Shown: positions 1-8,839 of the stretch, piece by piece
How the letters are laid out: every line of letters begins with the position of its first letter
Numbering within the stretch: the first letter of the stretch is position 1
Assembly (NCBI RefSeq): GCF_016587415.1
Contig: NZ_BNJI01000001.1
Location: 1,589,501-1,653,500, forward strand
DNA length: 64,000 nt
Direction of reading: 5' to 3'
DNA from: Ktedonobacter sp. SOSP1-85
GTDB lineage: Bacteria; Chloroflexota; Ktedonobacteria; Ktedonobacterales; Ktedonobacteraceae
Position numbers and translations under genes: made by a program
The notes under the pieces: generated by a model
What the model was told of the DNA's origin: nothing
The model's database searches: none
What the model saw: the letters and a program-made list of their open reading frames with translations, nothing else

Positions 1-219
1 GAGAGCGGTTGTTATCCTGGCGAACCTGTCTTTACACCTTCCCCCAATGCGCGAGCTGAAGACGGTGGAGTCATCCTCTCAGTCGTTCTCAACGCCCACA
101 AGGGTAATTCATTCTTACTCGTCCTGGACGCGCATACCTTTGAAGAGATTGCGCGTGCGGAGGTCCCTCATCATATCCCCTACGGTTTCCATGGCCAGTT
201 CTATACCCACCTGGCCTGA
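1..219 (+). CDS. Carotenoid oxygenase, C-terminal fragment (5' end outside window)
   Basis: Frame 1 is open from the first base and ends at TGA 217-219, giving 72 residues. The fragment contains [25 protein letters not shown] and [12 protein letters not shown]. This is the usual C-terminal end of the carotenoid cleavage oxygenase (RPE65-like) family; the His in the FHG motif is normally the fourth iron ligand of the seven-bladed propeller. These non-haem iron enzymes cleave polyene double bonds of carotenoids or stilbenes. Substrate and start cannot be read from this fragment. An overlapping frame from position 47 has no family features and is a shadow. Confidence 0.85.
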   Translation, partial: ESGCYPGEPVFTPSPNARAEDGGVILSVVLNAHKGNSFLLVLDAHTFEEIARAEVPHHIPYGFHGQFYTHLA

Positions 220-340
220 TCTCGCTCTCGCGCCTATGGCGCTCGCCCTGTTAAGGAGTGTGCTATGCCTCCTCTTTTTGTGGCGCTTATACTAAAAGCA
301 CAAGCAACCAGTAAAGCGACAAGGAAAGGAGCATTCCCCT

Positions 341-799
341 GTGCTGAACCTGCTCACCTACGCGCGCCAGCGCATTAACCCTAAACTGGTAATTGGTATT
401 GGCGTTGGCCTGGTTCCCATCTTACTATTCATTGTTGGGCAAAATGCATTTGCTATCGCTATGCATACCTCTAGCCTGCTAAGTCCTAATACCACTCTGG
501 GCTTTTTTGGCCTGAGCCTGGAGTTCCTAACGATCCTCTCCTATGCCTTTCTCTATCTCGCGATGCTCCTTATGCTCATCTTCCCTGAGTTCCGTATGTA
601 TTGCTATGGCCTGGCCATCTCGCTACTCCTCGTGCCAGCACTCTCGCTCTACTACTTTGGCTCCATCGGGGCCTGGTGTGGCGCGCCCCTCGCTGTTGTA
701 GCCCTGGTCTTCATCGCACAACTCATTCAGAGCCAGCGTCAAGCCCAGGCGTCTCGCCTGAATGTGCTCTCCGACAACGAGCTTGATCCCCAGGCTTAA
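341..799 (+). CDS. Hypothetical membrane protein, 152 aa
   Basis: Starts at GTG 341, ten bases after a purine-rich site (AAGGAAAGGA, 321-330). Three or four hydrophobic stretches are visible: residues about 15-40, 52-80, 84-106 and 111-126. The tail is polar and rich in Gln, Arg and Asp. I recognise no family. It follows the carotenoid oxygenase by about 120 bases in the same direction and could be co-transcribed with it. A long inverted repeat lies directly downstream. Function unknown. Confidence 0.6.
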   Translation: MLNLLTYARQRINPKLVIGIGVGLVPILLFIVGQNAFAIAMHTSSLLSPNTTLGFFGLSLEFLTILSYAFLYLAMLLMLIFPEFRMYCYGLAISLLLVPALSLYYFGSIGAWCGAPLAVVALVFIAQLIQSQRQAQASRLNVLSDNELDPQA

Positions 800-810
800 C
801 GTAACCCCTT

Positions 811-890
811 GCGCCTGCGGTGCTCGCCCTAATGAGTAGTGTGATGTGTCCTGATAGTTTGCGGTTGGCAAGACACATCACATTACTCAT
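811..890. repeat. Tagged palindrome (family A, inverted orientation)
   Basis: Arms 832-850 and 872-890 pair over 19 bases with one mismatch around a 21-base loop. The tag GCGCCTGCGGTGCTC lies on the left at 811-825; it is the reverse complement of the tag found to the right of other copies (for example 18541-18559). It may end transcription of the gene at 341, but there is no T-run. Confidence 0.7.
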
Positions 891-998
891 CTACTCATCA
901 AGAACCTGAAAATGAGCCTACTTATAGACGAATATGGTATTCTTATATTGACGCGTTATATTATCATTTGGTTTGTTTTGCATGAGAGGCAGGGAACC

Positions 999-1595
999 AT
1001 GACTACATTTGAAAGGTCGTCTGTCTTGACACCTGCTGATTGGATATCAGGTCCGCGCCAGGGGCAATGGACGTATGCTGAGTATGCAGCTTTGCCAGAT
1101 GATGGGCAGCGTTATGAAATCATGGACGGTGTATTGCTTATGGCGCCGTCTCCAACTCCATCACATCAAACAGTGGTCAAGTGGCTTACGTTCTATCTCA
1201 CTCAATGTGTGGATCTCGCTGGTTTAGGAACAGTTTTTACTGCTCCCCTGGATGTTGAGCTGGCTCCTAATCGAGTTGTTCAACCTGATGTTTTTGTTTT
1301 ACGGAGCGAGAATTTGGGCATGGTGACGCCAAGCCGCGTGGTAGGCGCTCTTGACCTAGTTATCGAAGTAACTTCTCCTGGTACGGCTGCATATGATCGT
1401 TTGAAGAAACTTGACGCCTACGCACAGGCAGGAGTATCAGAATACTGGATTATCAGTCCAGAAATGCACACTATAGAAGTGTTGGTGCTCTATACTGATG
1501 GATATCACTCTCAAGGTATCTTTATGGATAAAGATACCTTGCCATCTCAATTATTACCAACCTTGTCTGTAACGGTAGGACAATTCTTCGCATAA
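999..1595 (+). CDS. Uma2 family (DUF820) restriction-endonuclease-like protein
   Basis: 198 aa from ATG 999, chosen because GAGGCAGGGA lies 5-14 bases upstream; an in-frame ATG at 912 would add 29 unrelated residues. The protein has the Uma2 layout: WTYAEYAALPDDGQRYEIMDGV at the N-terminus, then QPDVFVL, then LVIEVTSPGT, then DRLKKLDAYAQAGVSEYWII. The Asp of QPD, Glu of IEVTS and following Lys match the PD-(D/E)XK nuclease core. Uma2 genes are common in many copies in Cyanobacteria and Chloroflexota, and their biological role is not settled. No toxin or antitoxin partner is adjacent. The gene is less GC-rich than its neighbours, a weak sign of independent origin. Confidence 0.88.
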   Translation: MTTFERSSVLTPADWISGPRQGQWTYAEYAALPDDGQRYEIMDGVLLMAPSPTPSHQTVVKWLTFYLTQCVDLAGLGTVFTAPLDVELAPNRVVQPDVFVLRSENLGMVTPSRVVGALDLVIEVTSPGTAAYDRLKKLDAYAQAGVSEYWIISPEMHTIEVLVLYTDGYHSQGIFMDKDTLPSQLLPTLSVTVGQFFA

Positions 1596-1661
1596 GTTAG
1601 GAGAAATGCAGGTTTTGTTACGTCTCCTAGGTCGTAAACAAACAGAGAGGAGATTTGCCAC

Positions 1662-1865
1662 ATGTCTCGTACCAGGTCCTGGCTCGCTCGCTGGCTCAAC
1701 AATTGGTATATCAGCTCCCTTGCCTGGTCGATCGTTGCGCTGGGCTGGTTTGTGCTCTTTCTCCTCGATTATCACGTGTCTCATATTATTACTGGCATCG
1801 CCTCGCTGGTTATCGCGCTCATGTTCTTTCTGCTGGCGCGCCAGCGCACACAAACAGGCCGCTAG
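1662..1865 (+). CDS. Small membrane protein, 67 aa
   Basis: ATG 1662 follows AGAGAGGAGA with good spacing. The product has a basic N-terminus (SRTRSWLARWLNNW) and two hydrophobic helices at about residues 17-35 and 40-59, then a short polar basic tail (ARQRTQTGR). Two longer frames overlap it, but only this one has a good ribosome-binding site and a sensible membrane topology. No family recognised. Confidence 0.55.
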   Translation: MSRTRSWLARWLNNWYISSLAWSIVALGWFVLFLLDYHVSHIITGIASLVIALMFFLLARQRTQTGR

Positions 1866-2288
1866 CTACCACCCTTCACGCTATACAGTCCTGTGCCGAT
1901 ATGATATACTACACGCATATAGAAACATCACGACCGGGAGTTTTTCATCGTGTACGCATATACGCAGCAGCGCCAACAAATTCATTCTTGCGCCTGTCGC
2001 TGCGTTCACGGAGGCCGCCCTTCATTCTGTAGCTCAGCCCTCCGTGGACGTAATGACGTGCTGCCTCTCTGTGTAATGCATTGACCAGCAAGAACACTCT
2101 CTAGAGCCTTTCTCTCCGCACGTCCCCGCCTGAGCTACTCCTCTCACTTCCCGTTTTCGCAATCTTTCATGCGCATTTGCATATGCTCGCCAGCAATAGT
2201 AATCTGCTATAGGACCCGCTAGCAGAGAGGCAAAGCGTCTGGTAAACTATATACCGCCCATACACGCAAGAGGAGGACCATAAAGCTC
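1866..2288. other. Intergenic region upstream of cysS
   Basis: 423 bases with no convincing gene. An imperfect hairpin (CACGGAGG with CCTCCGTG, about 2008-2045) is visible. A weak promoter-like pair, TTGCAT near 2176 and TAATCT 17 bases later, could serve cysS. I looked for a T-box (conserved AGGGTGG and terminator), which often controls tRNA synthetase genes, and did not see one. Confidence 0.4.
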
Positions 2289-3749
2289 ATGTCGACCATT
2301 ACTGATAAACCAGTGTATATATACAACACCCTGACCCGTAAACGCGAACTCTTTCAGCCACTCAACCCACCCCGCGTGAGCATCTACTCGTGCGGCCCTA
2401 CCGTCTATAAAGATATCCACGTCGGAAACTTCCGCACCTTTATGATGACCGACTGGCTGCGCCGCATGCTTGAATACAATGGCTATGATGTCTACCTGGT
2501 GCGCAACATCACCGATGTAGGGCATCTACAAAACGATGATGTAGAGAGCGGTGAAGATAAGCTTGAGTACGAGGCACGCACCACTGGGCGCTCGGCCTAT
2601 GATATCGCTCAGCACTACACCGAGCAATATATGCGTGATGCCGCTGAACTCAATATCCTGCCACCTCACCTCAGTCCCAAGGCAACCGACCACATCGGCG
2701 AAATGCTGGAGATGACGCAGGCACTGGTTGAGAAGGGCCTGGCCTATATCGCGGACGGTAATGTCTACTACGATGTGGCGCAGTTTCCCGAGTACGGCAA
2801 GCTCTCCGGTAACACAGTGGAGAACCTGCGCGCCGGCGGCCATGGTCGCGAACAGATGGAGGTTGCAGAGGATAAGCGCTCTCCCGAGGATTTCGCCCTC
2901 TGGAAGAAGGGTGACGAAGGCCGCCAGATGAACTGGGATAGCCCCTGGGGTTCTGGTTTCCCCGGCTGGCACATCGAGTGCTCTGCCATGGCGACCAGGT
3001 ACCTGGGCGAGCAGTTCGATATCCATACGGGCGGACTCGATCTGATGTTTCCCCACCACGAGGACGAGATCGCGCAGAGCCAGGGTACCTTCGGCAAAGA
3101 GCCGGTCAAATACTGGGTTCATGGTGAGTTTCTCATCATTGGCAACCGCAAGATGAAAGCCAGCAACGAGAATGGCGATGATGGCATCAAGATGTCACGC
3201 TCCAAGGGTAATGTCTTGCTTGTCAGCACGCTCAAAGAGGAGGGCATTGATCCCATGGCCTTCCGCTACCTCATGCTGACCGCCCACTATCGCTCCAAGA
3301 TTAACTATACTGATGACTCGATTCAGGCCGCGCAGAACGCGCTGAACAACCTGCGCGATGACCTGGCCGAACTGCCCATCACCGAGCAAACGGCGAACTG
3401 GTCAGAGGAGGCCCAGCGCGTTCGCGATGCCTTCCGCGAGGCGATCAACAACGATCTCGATCTGCCGACCGCCCTGGTGCTGACGCGTGAGACCGTGCGC
3501 AACGCGAAGATAGAGCCAGCCGAACGCCGCCATCTCGTGCTCGATTTTGATCGTGTGCTTGGCCTGAGGCTTGATACTGTCGAGCCCAAGAAGCCACTCG
3601 AGATCAGCGACGAGGTCAAGGAGATCGTACGCCAGCGCGACGAAGCACGGGCCTCCAAGAACTGGAAGCGCTCCGACCAACTCCGCGATGAGTTAAAGGC
3701 CCTGGGCTTCGAGGTCCGCGATACCCCCAGGGGTACCGAACTGGCCTAG
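2289..3749 (+). CDS. cysS: Cysteine--tRNA ligase
   Basis: Charges tRNA-Cys with cysteine in the cytoplasm. 486 aa, normal for a class I CysRS. The signature SCGPTVYKDIHVGN is at residues 34-47: Cys35 is the expected first zinc ligand and HVGN is the HIGH motif. The KMSKS loop reads KMSRS at 301-305. The zinc-site region HIECSAM and GGLDLMFPHHEDEIAQ are present, as is the C-terminal anticodon-binding part. An AGAGGAGGA site precedes ATG 2289. It stands alone, ended by a palindrome and a hairpin with a short U-tract. Confidence 0.97.
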   Translation: MSTITDKPVYIYNTLTRKRELFQPLNPPRVSIYSCGPTVYKDIHVGNFRTFMMTDWLRRMLEYNGYDVYLVRNITDVGHLQNDDVESGEDKLEYEARTTGRSAYDIAQHYTEQYMRDAAELNILPPHLSPKATDHIGEMLEMTQALVEKGLAYIADGNVYYDVAQFPEYGKLSGNTVENLRAGGHGREQMEVAEDKRSPEDFALWKKGDEGRQMNWDSPWGSGFPGWHIECSAMATRYLGEQFDIHTGGLDLMFPHHEDEIAQSQGTFGKEPVKYWVHGEFLIIGNRKMKASNENGDDGIKMSRSKGNVLLVSTLKEEGIDPMAFRYLMLTAHYRSKINYTDDSIQAAQNALNNLRDDLAELPITEQTANWSEEAQRVRDAFREAINNDLDLPTALVLTRETVRNAKIEPAERRHLVLDFDRVLGLRLDTVEPKKPLEISDEVKEIVRQRDEARASKNWKRSDQLRDELKALGFEVRDTPRGTELA

Positions 3750-3750
3750 G

Positions 3751-3840
3751 GAACGACGCTACTAAAGTACGCGTCTACATATAATGGTACGGCTTTCTTG
3801 TATTATCATATGTAGACGCGTACTTTAGTAGCGTTGGGCC
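3751..3840. repeat. Long palindrome, family B
   Basis: Arms 3757-3782 and 3808-3833 are perfect over 26 bases with a 25-base loop. The left flank GAACGACGCTACT and the right flank AGTAGCGTTGGGCCACCA recur in the palindrome at 35009-35074, and a decayed copy is at 10523-10613. It starts two bases after the cysS stop codon. Confidence 0.9.
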
Positions 3841-3870
3841 ACCAGGACAGGCAAGCACCCTATGAGGTAG

Positions 3871-3912
3871 AATAGCAGTAAGGGCACAAATATGTACCCT
3901 GCTGCTATTTTT
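3871..3912 (+). terminator. Probable rho-independent terminator of cysS
   Basis: AATAGCAGTAAGGG (3871-3884) pairs with CCCTGCTGCTATT (3897-3909), followed by a short T-rich stretch. Confidence 0.6.
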
Positions 3913-3934
3913 ATGCATCATACAAAATTTGTGC

Positions 3935-3977
3935 AGGCGCTACACATAAGCTTTTCGCAGGTTTATGTGTAGCGCCT
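3935..3977. repeat. Inverted repeat upstream of the penicillin-acylase gene
   Basis: AGGCGCTACACATAA (3935-3949) and its exact complement (3963-3977) form a 15-bp stem with a 13-base loop, 33 bases before the start codon at 4011. It could be a leader hairpin or an operator. Confidence 0.6.
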
Positions 3978-4010
3978 ACCTACCTGCTAAACATACAAGG
4001 AGGGCACGAC

Positions 4011-6452
4011 ATGGCACCCTGGTGGCGCAAATCCCTACAGACCGCTGGTGATCTCTCTGGCTTTGCCGCTGGCACCTTCAGGCTCCTCTCACGACGCTCT
4101 CTTCCACAGAAGCAAGGCACCCTGCACCTCTCAGAACTGCATGAGCAGGTTGAGATCATTACCGATCACTACGGTGTTCCCCATATCTATGCTCAGAATG
4201 AGGATGACCTGTATTTCGCTCAGGGCTATATCCATGCCCAGGAGCGGCTCTGGCAGTTGGAACTAAATCGACGCATCGGCTCGGGACGCCTGGCTGAGAT
4301 CTTTGGTCCTATCGCGCTTGAAGCCGACCGCTTTAGCCGTCGGCTAGGCATGCACCGCTCCGCAATCGAGTCTGTACAGCAACTCACTCCCCATATGAAG
4401 CGCATACTCGATGCCTATGTACTGGGCATCAATACCTTCATCCAGAACCATCAGCATCGCCTGCCTGTCGAGTTTTCGATCCTGCGCTTCAAGCCCGCCC
4501 CCTGGACCCACGCCGACTCACTCCAATGGGGGAAGATGATTGGTTGGAACCTCAGCGGCAACTGGGAAACCGAGCTTACCCGTGCGCGCCTGATCGCGAA
4601 AATCGGCGTCGAGCGTGCGGCCAAGCTCGAAGCAGGCTATGATCCCTCGCACCCGCTCATCATTCCGCCTGGCGTGGCATACCAGGGCATCAATGCGGGG
4701 CTCCTCGACCAGTATGAGCGTCTGAAGGAGCTGGCAGGCTTCGGCATGCTGGGTGGTAGCAATAACTGGGTCGTAGATGGCACCATGACAACAACTGGCT
4801 CGCCCATCCTCTGTAACGATCCACACCTGGGGCAGGCCGCGCCCTCCATCTGGTTTGAATGCCATCTCAACGCCGGTGATATCGATGTCGTGGGCGCCAC
4901 CTTCCCCGGTGCGCCCGGAGTGGTCATCGGGCATAACCGCGATATTGCCTGGGGTGTCACCAATGCCGTCTCTGACGTGCAGGACCTCTATGTCGAAAAG
5001 TTTAATCCCGATAACCCGCACCAGTATGAATACCAGGGTAAATGGGAAGAGGCGAAGATCTACCGCGAGGTTATCAATGTCAAGGGAGCAGACCCCGTGG
5101 TCGAAGATGTCCGCGTGACCCGTCACGGCCCCATCATTACCCACCTTCCGGCTCTCGACTCAGGCAAAAGTGAGGCAAGTGAGCTTCCCATCGCCATTCG
5201 CTGGACGGGCCTTGAGCAGTGCAATATCGCCTGGTCAGTACAAAAGATAAATCGCGCCAGCAACTGGGATGAGTTTCGTGATGCCCTGCGCGATTGGGAT
5301 GTACCACCGCAAAACTTTGTCTACGCCGATCGCCAGGATAACATCGGCTATATCATGGCTGGCGCGATCCCTATTCGTCCTGGGGACCAGCAGGCGCTCT
5401 TGCCTTCACCGGGATGGACCGGCGAATATGAGTGGCAGGGCCACATTCCCTTCGAGGAGCTTCCACAAACCTTTAATCCCGATCAGCACTTTATCGCCAC
5501 GGCAAACAACCGTGTCATCGACGACAACTATCCTTACTATATCAGCAATGAGTGGCTCAATGGCTATCGCGCTCAGCGTATTCGCGACCTGCTCACCAGC
5601 GGCGGCAAGCTCTCGCTCAGCGACATGGCACGCATCCAGGCCGATCGGTACTCTATTCCTGCGGAAGAGATTGTACCCTACATCTTACAGATCGAGCCAC
5701 GGACACCTCATGAGCGCGCCGCACAGGACATTCTACGCACCTGGAACCATGTCCTCTCCCCTGATAGCATCGGAGCGGCCATCTACACCACCTTCCTGCG
5801 CAAAATTGCGCGCATCGTGCTCGATGTGCTTATTGGAGACGACCAGGAGTTACTCAACAGCTACCTGGGCGTAGGCGCGACCATCCTCGCGACCATGAAC
5901 GGCTACGCCAGCCGCGAGCGCCCCCTGCTCATCCGCCTGCTCAAGGAGCATAACGACGATTGGTTCACCGACAGCGTGATGCGCAATGGTCCTCGCACCT
6001 GGGAGGCAGCCCTACGCGCCGCCTTTGAGGCCACGCTTGGCGAGCTACGAGATCGCCGTGGCGAAAACATCCTCAACTGGCAGTATGGCTCCGTTCATCG
6101 CATGACCTATAACCATCCCCTTGGCAGCGTCAAGGCGCTGGAGAAAACCTTTAATCGTGGCCCCTTTGCTGTTGGTGGCGACATAGATACAGTTAATATG
6201 GGCGCCGTCTCACCCCAAAATCCCGATACGGTCATTACCGTACCGTCCTATCGCCAGATTCTGGACCTGTCCGACCTGACCCACTCACTCTCAGGACATG
6301 CCCCGGGTCAATCGGGCCATCCCAACAGTCCCCACTATGACGACTTCATCCAGATGTGGCTTGATGTGCGCCACCATCCCATGCTCTTCGAGCGCAAACA
6401 CATCGAAACCCTGGCCGAAGGCACGCTCAGCCTTCACCCACCCCACCAATAA
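4011..6452 (+). CDS. Penicillin acylase family protein (Ntn hydrolase, peptidase S45)
   Basis: 813 aa from ATG 4011 after a strong AAGGAGG site. The family makes one precursor that cuts itself so that an internal Ser becomes the N-terminal nucleophile. Here that Ser is Ser250 in LGGSNNWVVDG, leaving an alpha part of about 249 residues and a beta part of about 564. Other family landmarks are HGVPHIYAQNEDDLYFAQGY-like text near residue 55, DPHLGQAAPSIWFE, and GVTNAVSDVQDLY. Homologues hydrolyse beta-lactam side chains, acyl-homoserine lactones or other N-acyl compounds; the substrate cannot be told here. The N-terminus is basic but lacks a clear secretion signal, unlike many periplasmic members, so it may be cytoplasmic or secreted by a non-standard route. 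Confidence 0.92.
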   Translation: MAPWWRKSLQTAGDLSGFAAGTFRLLSRRSLPQKQGTLHLSELHEQVEIITDHYGVPHIYAQNEDDLYFAQGYIHAQERLWQLELNRRIGSGRLAEIFGPIALEADRFSRRLGMHRSAIESVQQLTPHMKRILDAYVLGINTFIQNHQHRLPVEFSILRFKPAPWTHADSLQWGKMIGWNLSGNWETELTRARLIAKIGVERAAKLEAGYDPSHPLIIPPGVAYQGINAGLLDQYERLKELAGFGMLGGSNNWVVDGTMTTTGSPILCNDPHLGQAAPSIWFECHLNAGDIDVVGATFPGAPGVVIGHNRDIAWGVTNAVSDVQDLYVEKFNPDNPHQYEYQGKWEEAKIYREVINVKGADPVVEDVRVTRHGPIITHLPALDSGKSEASELPIAIRWTGLEQCNIAWSVQKINRASNWDEFRDALRDWDVPPQNFVYADRQDNIGYIMAGAIPIRPGDQQALLPSPGWTGEYEWQGHIPFEELPQTFNPDQHFIATANNRVIDDNYPYYISNEWLNGYRAQRIRDLLTSGGKLSLSDMARIQADRYSIPAEEIVPYILQIEPRTPHERAAQDILRTWNHVLSPDSIGAAIYTTFLRKIARIVLDVLIGDDQELLNSYLGVGATILATMNGYASRERPLLIRLLKEHNDDWFTDSVMRNGPRTWEAALRAAFEATLGELRDRRGENILNWQYGSVHRMTYNHPLGSVKALEKTFNRGPFAVGGDIDTVNMGAVSPQNPDTVITVPSYRQILDLSDLTHSLSGHAPGQSGHPNSPHYDDFIQMWLDVRHHPMLFERKHIETLAEGTLSLHPPHQ

Positions 6453-6623
6453 CGCTTAGAGGTGGGTAGGCCTGCATATCCCTCCCTCATCGCGCAAAAT
6501 CTATCAAAATATAGAAAAAACTTTACATAGTTCTGAACTTTTCTTGAGAAATGCCCTGTATAGTATAGCTATGTCTTGCCAGAGTGAGTCACAGGCTTTG
6601 ACAGGTCATTTCTACCAGGATCC

Positions 6624-6667
6624 AAGGCTTGCTTATACCCCCAAACCAAGCAAGCCTTTCCTTTTTT
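6624..6667 (+). terminator. Rho-independent terminator
   Basis: AAGGCTTGCTT (6624-6634) pairs perfectly with AAGCAAGCCTT (6648-6658), followed by a run of seven T. It lies 170 bases beyond the acylase gene, so a transcript with a long 3' tail, or a small RNA, could end here. Confidence 0.7.
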
Positions 6668-6914
6668 TATGCCCCCTTTGCCCTCCCCAACCCCAAACGC
6701 TAGTTCACAAGAGTTTTTCAGGTTTGCATATACAAATATGCTATTTTTATGCATTTTGTATACTCTTTTACCAACCAGTAAGCTATAATCTCTTGTGCAA
6801 GCAAAGCTTAAAAAGGCGCAAGCACTTTAGCCTAAGATTAGCACATACAAACAAGGTTATATCGCGTCTCCCCAGGCAGAATCCGACAAATTTCTCCTTC
6901 TTAAGCTTTCCCTC

Positions 6915-6944
6915 TTGACAAATACAATTGCAAACAGCTATACT
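6915..6944 (+). promoter_or_regulatory. Sigma-70 promoter of the EspR-like gene
   Basis: TTGACA (6915-6920) and TATACT (6939-6944) with an 18-base spacer. Transcription would start near 6951, leaving a leader of about 33 bases. Confidence 0.8.
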
Positions 6945-6983
6945 CCTTATAACAAATAGTTATTATTGCTTGTGTATATCAGA

Positions 6984-7523
6984 ATGAAACTAGCCGAAAA
7001 AATCAAACACTTGCGCGCCGTCGAAGGCGAGTTGCGCGGTTATAATCGCCCTATGACGCAGATGGAAGTCGTTAAAGCTATGCAGGAAGAGCTTGACGCG
7101 AGCATCAGCCAGGCCTATTTCTCTCAGCTCGAGAGCGGTAAGCGCCTGCACCTGACTGCATCGAGTCGCGACCTGCTCTCGCGCTTTTTTAATGTCCATC
7201 CCGGTTACCTTGTCGATGATCCGCCCGACTTCAGTACCGACCTGTTGACCTCGCTTGACACCGGAAATGATCGCTTGAGCACCTGGCTGGATGCCAGTGC
7301 TGCGGAGTGGCGCTCTGAACCTGAATTGTCAGGCTTTTTGCAGTTTCTCGCCAGCACATCCGATCCCCGACGCTACCTGGCGCTCTTTCAACGCCTGGCC
7401 ACGCTCTCACTTGAGGAACTCGGGGCCGTCGCCGAAGCCTTAACCAGCAACGCGGAGCCTGTTGCAGAGAATGATCAAATCGCCGCCTATTTTGAAGAAT
7501 TTGGGAACGAAGAAGTACTATAA
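6984..7523 (+). CDS. XRE-family HTH regulator, EspR-like
   Basis: 179 aa. The first 75 residues form a helix-turn-helix domain (MTQMEVVKAMQEEL...ISQAYFSQLESGKR) with the long second helix seen in EspR-like regulators of Actinobacteria, followed by FFNVHPGYLVDD, also typical of that group. The rest is helical and acidic and probably mediates dimerisation. ATG 6984 is preferred; TTG 6966 is possible. Neither has a Shine-Dalgarno sequence and the mRNA leader is short, so initiation is atypical. Targets are unknown; the membrane-stress genes downstream are candidates only by position. Confidence 0.8.
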   Translation: MKLAEKIKHLRAVEGELRGYNRPMTQMEVVKAMQEELDASISQAYFSQLESGKRLHLTASSRDLLSRFFNVHPGYLVDDPPDFSTDLLTSLDTGNDRLSTWLDASAAEWRSEPELSGFLQFLASTSDPRRYLALFQRLATLSLEELGAVAEALTSNAEPVAENDQIAAYFEEFGNEEVL

Positions 7524-7679
7524 CCATTGTATCTTTCCGGCGAACTTACGTCTTAGTTAATAGATGTCCAGCGTAACGCGTCTACAAGGCATGCGCCATC
7601 GTCGCACCCGAAGCGGATTCAGGTTGGAGATAGAACGTGCTCATATGGTAGCCGCGAGAAAGGAAAAGGTCTTATCATC

Positions 7680-8018
7680 GTGCATATGCGTCAAACCGGA
7701 CTACAGAATGTTCAGGTGCATGGACTGCCCCTGGCCCGTAATCCTCTCTTGCAGCGCCACCCGGTTCTGGTCCCTTCGGTCCTGCTGCTAGGTGCGCTCC
7801 TAGTTGGCGCAATCGCGCTTTATTCGGACAAGCTCTTTCCCTGGCTGACATTACTGGGTATTACACCATTTCCCTTTTATCTTTCTATCGCGCTTGCGAG
7901 CGGCCTTGCTGGCATGGTCGCTACAGCTATTAGCCTGGTCGAAGCTTTCGACCGGGCGCCAGCAGGAACGAACCGGAAATGTGGTCTACCTGGAGATAAA
8001 GGAGCCGCGCTATGCTAG
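7680..8018 (+). CDS. Small membrane protein at the head of the NfeD/flotillin operon
   Basis: 112 aa from GTG 7680, ten bases after AAGGAAAAGG (7660-7669); ATG 7686 is an alternative. Hydrophobic stretches lie at about residues 29-48, 52-70 and 70-88. Its stop codon overlaps the start of the next gene by seven bases, so the two are probably translationally coupled. No known family. The coupling suggests a role with the NfeD-like protein and flotillin. Confidence 0.6.
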   Translation: MHMRQTGLQNVQVHGLPLARNPLLQRHPVLVPSVLLLGALLVGAIALYSDKLFPWLTLLGITPFPFYLSIALASGLAGMVATAISLVEAFDRAPAGTNRKCGLPGDKGAALC

Positions 8019-8833
8019 CAACTGATCCGCTCTCACTTGTCTTTCTTTTCTGTTTTCTCTTTGGGCTTCTCTTCCTGCTCGCTGTAGCCTTCCTTGGCCA
8101 CTTTGGACACGGACACGCGGCAGTTGGACACGATGCGGGAGTGGGGCATGGCGTAGGGCATGGCCTGGTACATGGCTTTCAGACCCATGTGAGCGATCCC
8201 TTTCATGCCGCACATGCCCCAGCCATCCAAAACCATGGAGGAACACATGCGGCGAATGGTCAACACACGGGGACTCAGAGCAGCGATGCTGGTCATCACT
8301 TTTCGCTTCTCTCCCTCTTCAATCCAACCGCGATTGTGCTCTTTCTGCTCTGGTTTGGCTTCTTTGGCTACATGTTTCATAATGCCACCAATCTAGCGCT
8401 TCCATTCACTATCATTGGGGCTGTCGTTGGCGGCTTCATTGTAGCAGCTCTTATTATTAGCCTGCTTGATCGCTTAATTGGGCAAAGTGAAGCTTCGACT
8501 GTACAGGATATCTCGGAGCGAACGGGATTGGTAGGAAAGGTCAACAAGGCTATTCCTAGCAATAATCTCGGCGAGATCATCTATGTTTCACCTGGGGGCC
8601 ATCGCAAGAGCATACCCGCCCGTACCCTGGATGGCAGACGTCTGGAGCGTGGGCAAGAGATTGTTGTGCTCAACTACCAGCGTGGAATCGCCGAGGTTGA
8701 CACCTGGGAGCACTTCATTGAGCAAGAGGGCGATAAGCTCGATACAGGTGAAGTAGATGAGTTACAGGCTCTTCTCAACGATTTAGAAACACAAGATACT
8801 TATGTTATGCGTCAAAATATGCAAAAGGAGTAA
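8012..8833 (+). CDS. NfeD-like membrane protein with His-rich extracytoplasmic loop
   Basis: 273 aa. One N-terminal helix (about 8-28) is followed by a loop from about residue 30 to 97 with 15 histidines among many Gly and Ala, then two more helices (about 103-122 and 127-152). The C-terminal part (about 170-230: RTGLVGKVNKAIPSNNLGEI, ARTLDGRRLERGQEIVVLNY) matches the OB-fold of NfeD/YuaF/YqiJ proteins, which work with flotillins. The next gene, six bases on, is a flotillin. The His-rich loop is not part of the usual family and suggests metal binding (Zn, Ni or Cu), which is inference. AAAGGAG precedes ATG 8012. Confidence 0.85.
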   Translation: MLATDPLSLVFLFCFLFGLLFLLAVAFLGHFGHGHAAVGHDAGVGHGVGHGLVHGFQTHVSDPFHAAHAPAIQNHGGTHAANGQHTGTQSSDAGHHFSLLSLFNPTAIVLFLLWFGFFGYMFHNATNLALPFTIIGAVVGGFIVAALIISLLDRLIGQSEASTVQDISERTGLVGKVNKAIPSNNLGEIIYVSPGGHRKSIPARTLDGRRLERGQEIVVLNYQRGIAEVDTWEHFIEQEGDKLDTGEVDELQALLNDLETQDTYVMRQNMQKE

Positions 8834-8839
8834 GGACTA

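Larger units (their letters stand above)
6453..6983. other. AT-rich intergenic region
   Basis: 531 bases, clearly more AT-rich than the flanking genes. It contains the hairpin and T-run at 6624-6667 and a strong promoter at 6915-6944. A frame at 6544-6918 has no ribosome-binding site or recognisable product and spans the terminator, so I do not call it a gene. Confidence 0.6.

Noticed and set aside
1606..2076. Two longer frames overlapping the 67-aa membrane protein
   Set aside because: No ribosome-binding site and unlikely composition; they extend through non-coding sequence.
1866..2288. T-box riboswitch before cysS
   Set aside because: No T-box core sequence or terminator/antiterminator pair was found.
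6544..6918. 124-codon open frame
   Set aside because: Crosses a terminator, no ribosome-binding site, low-complexity AT-rich translation.
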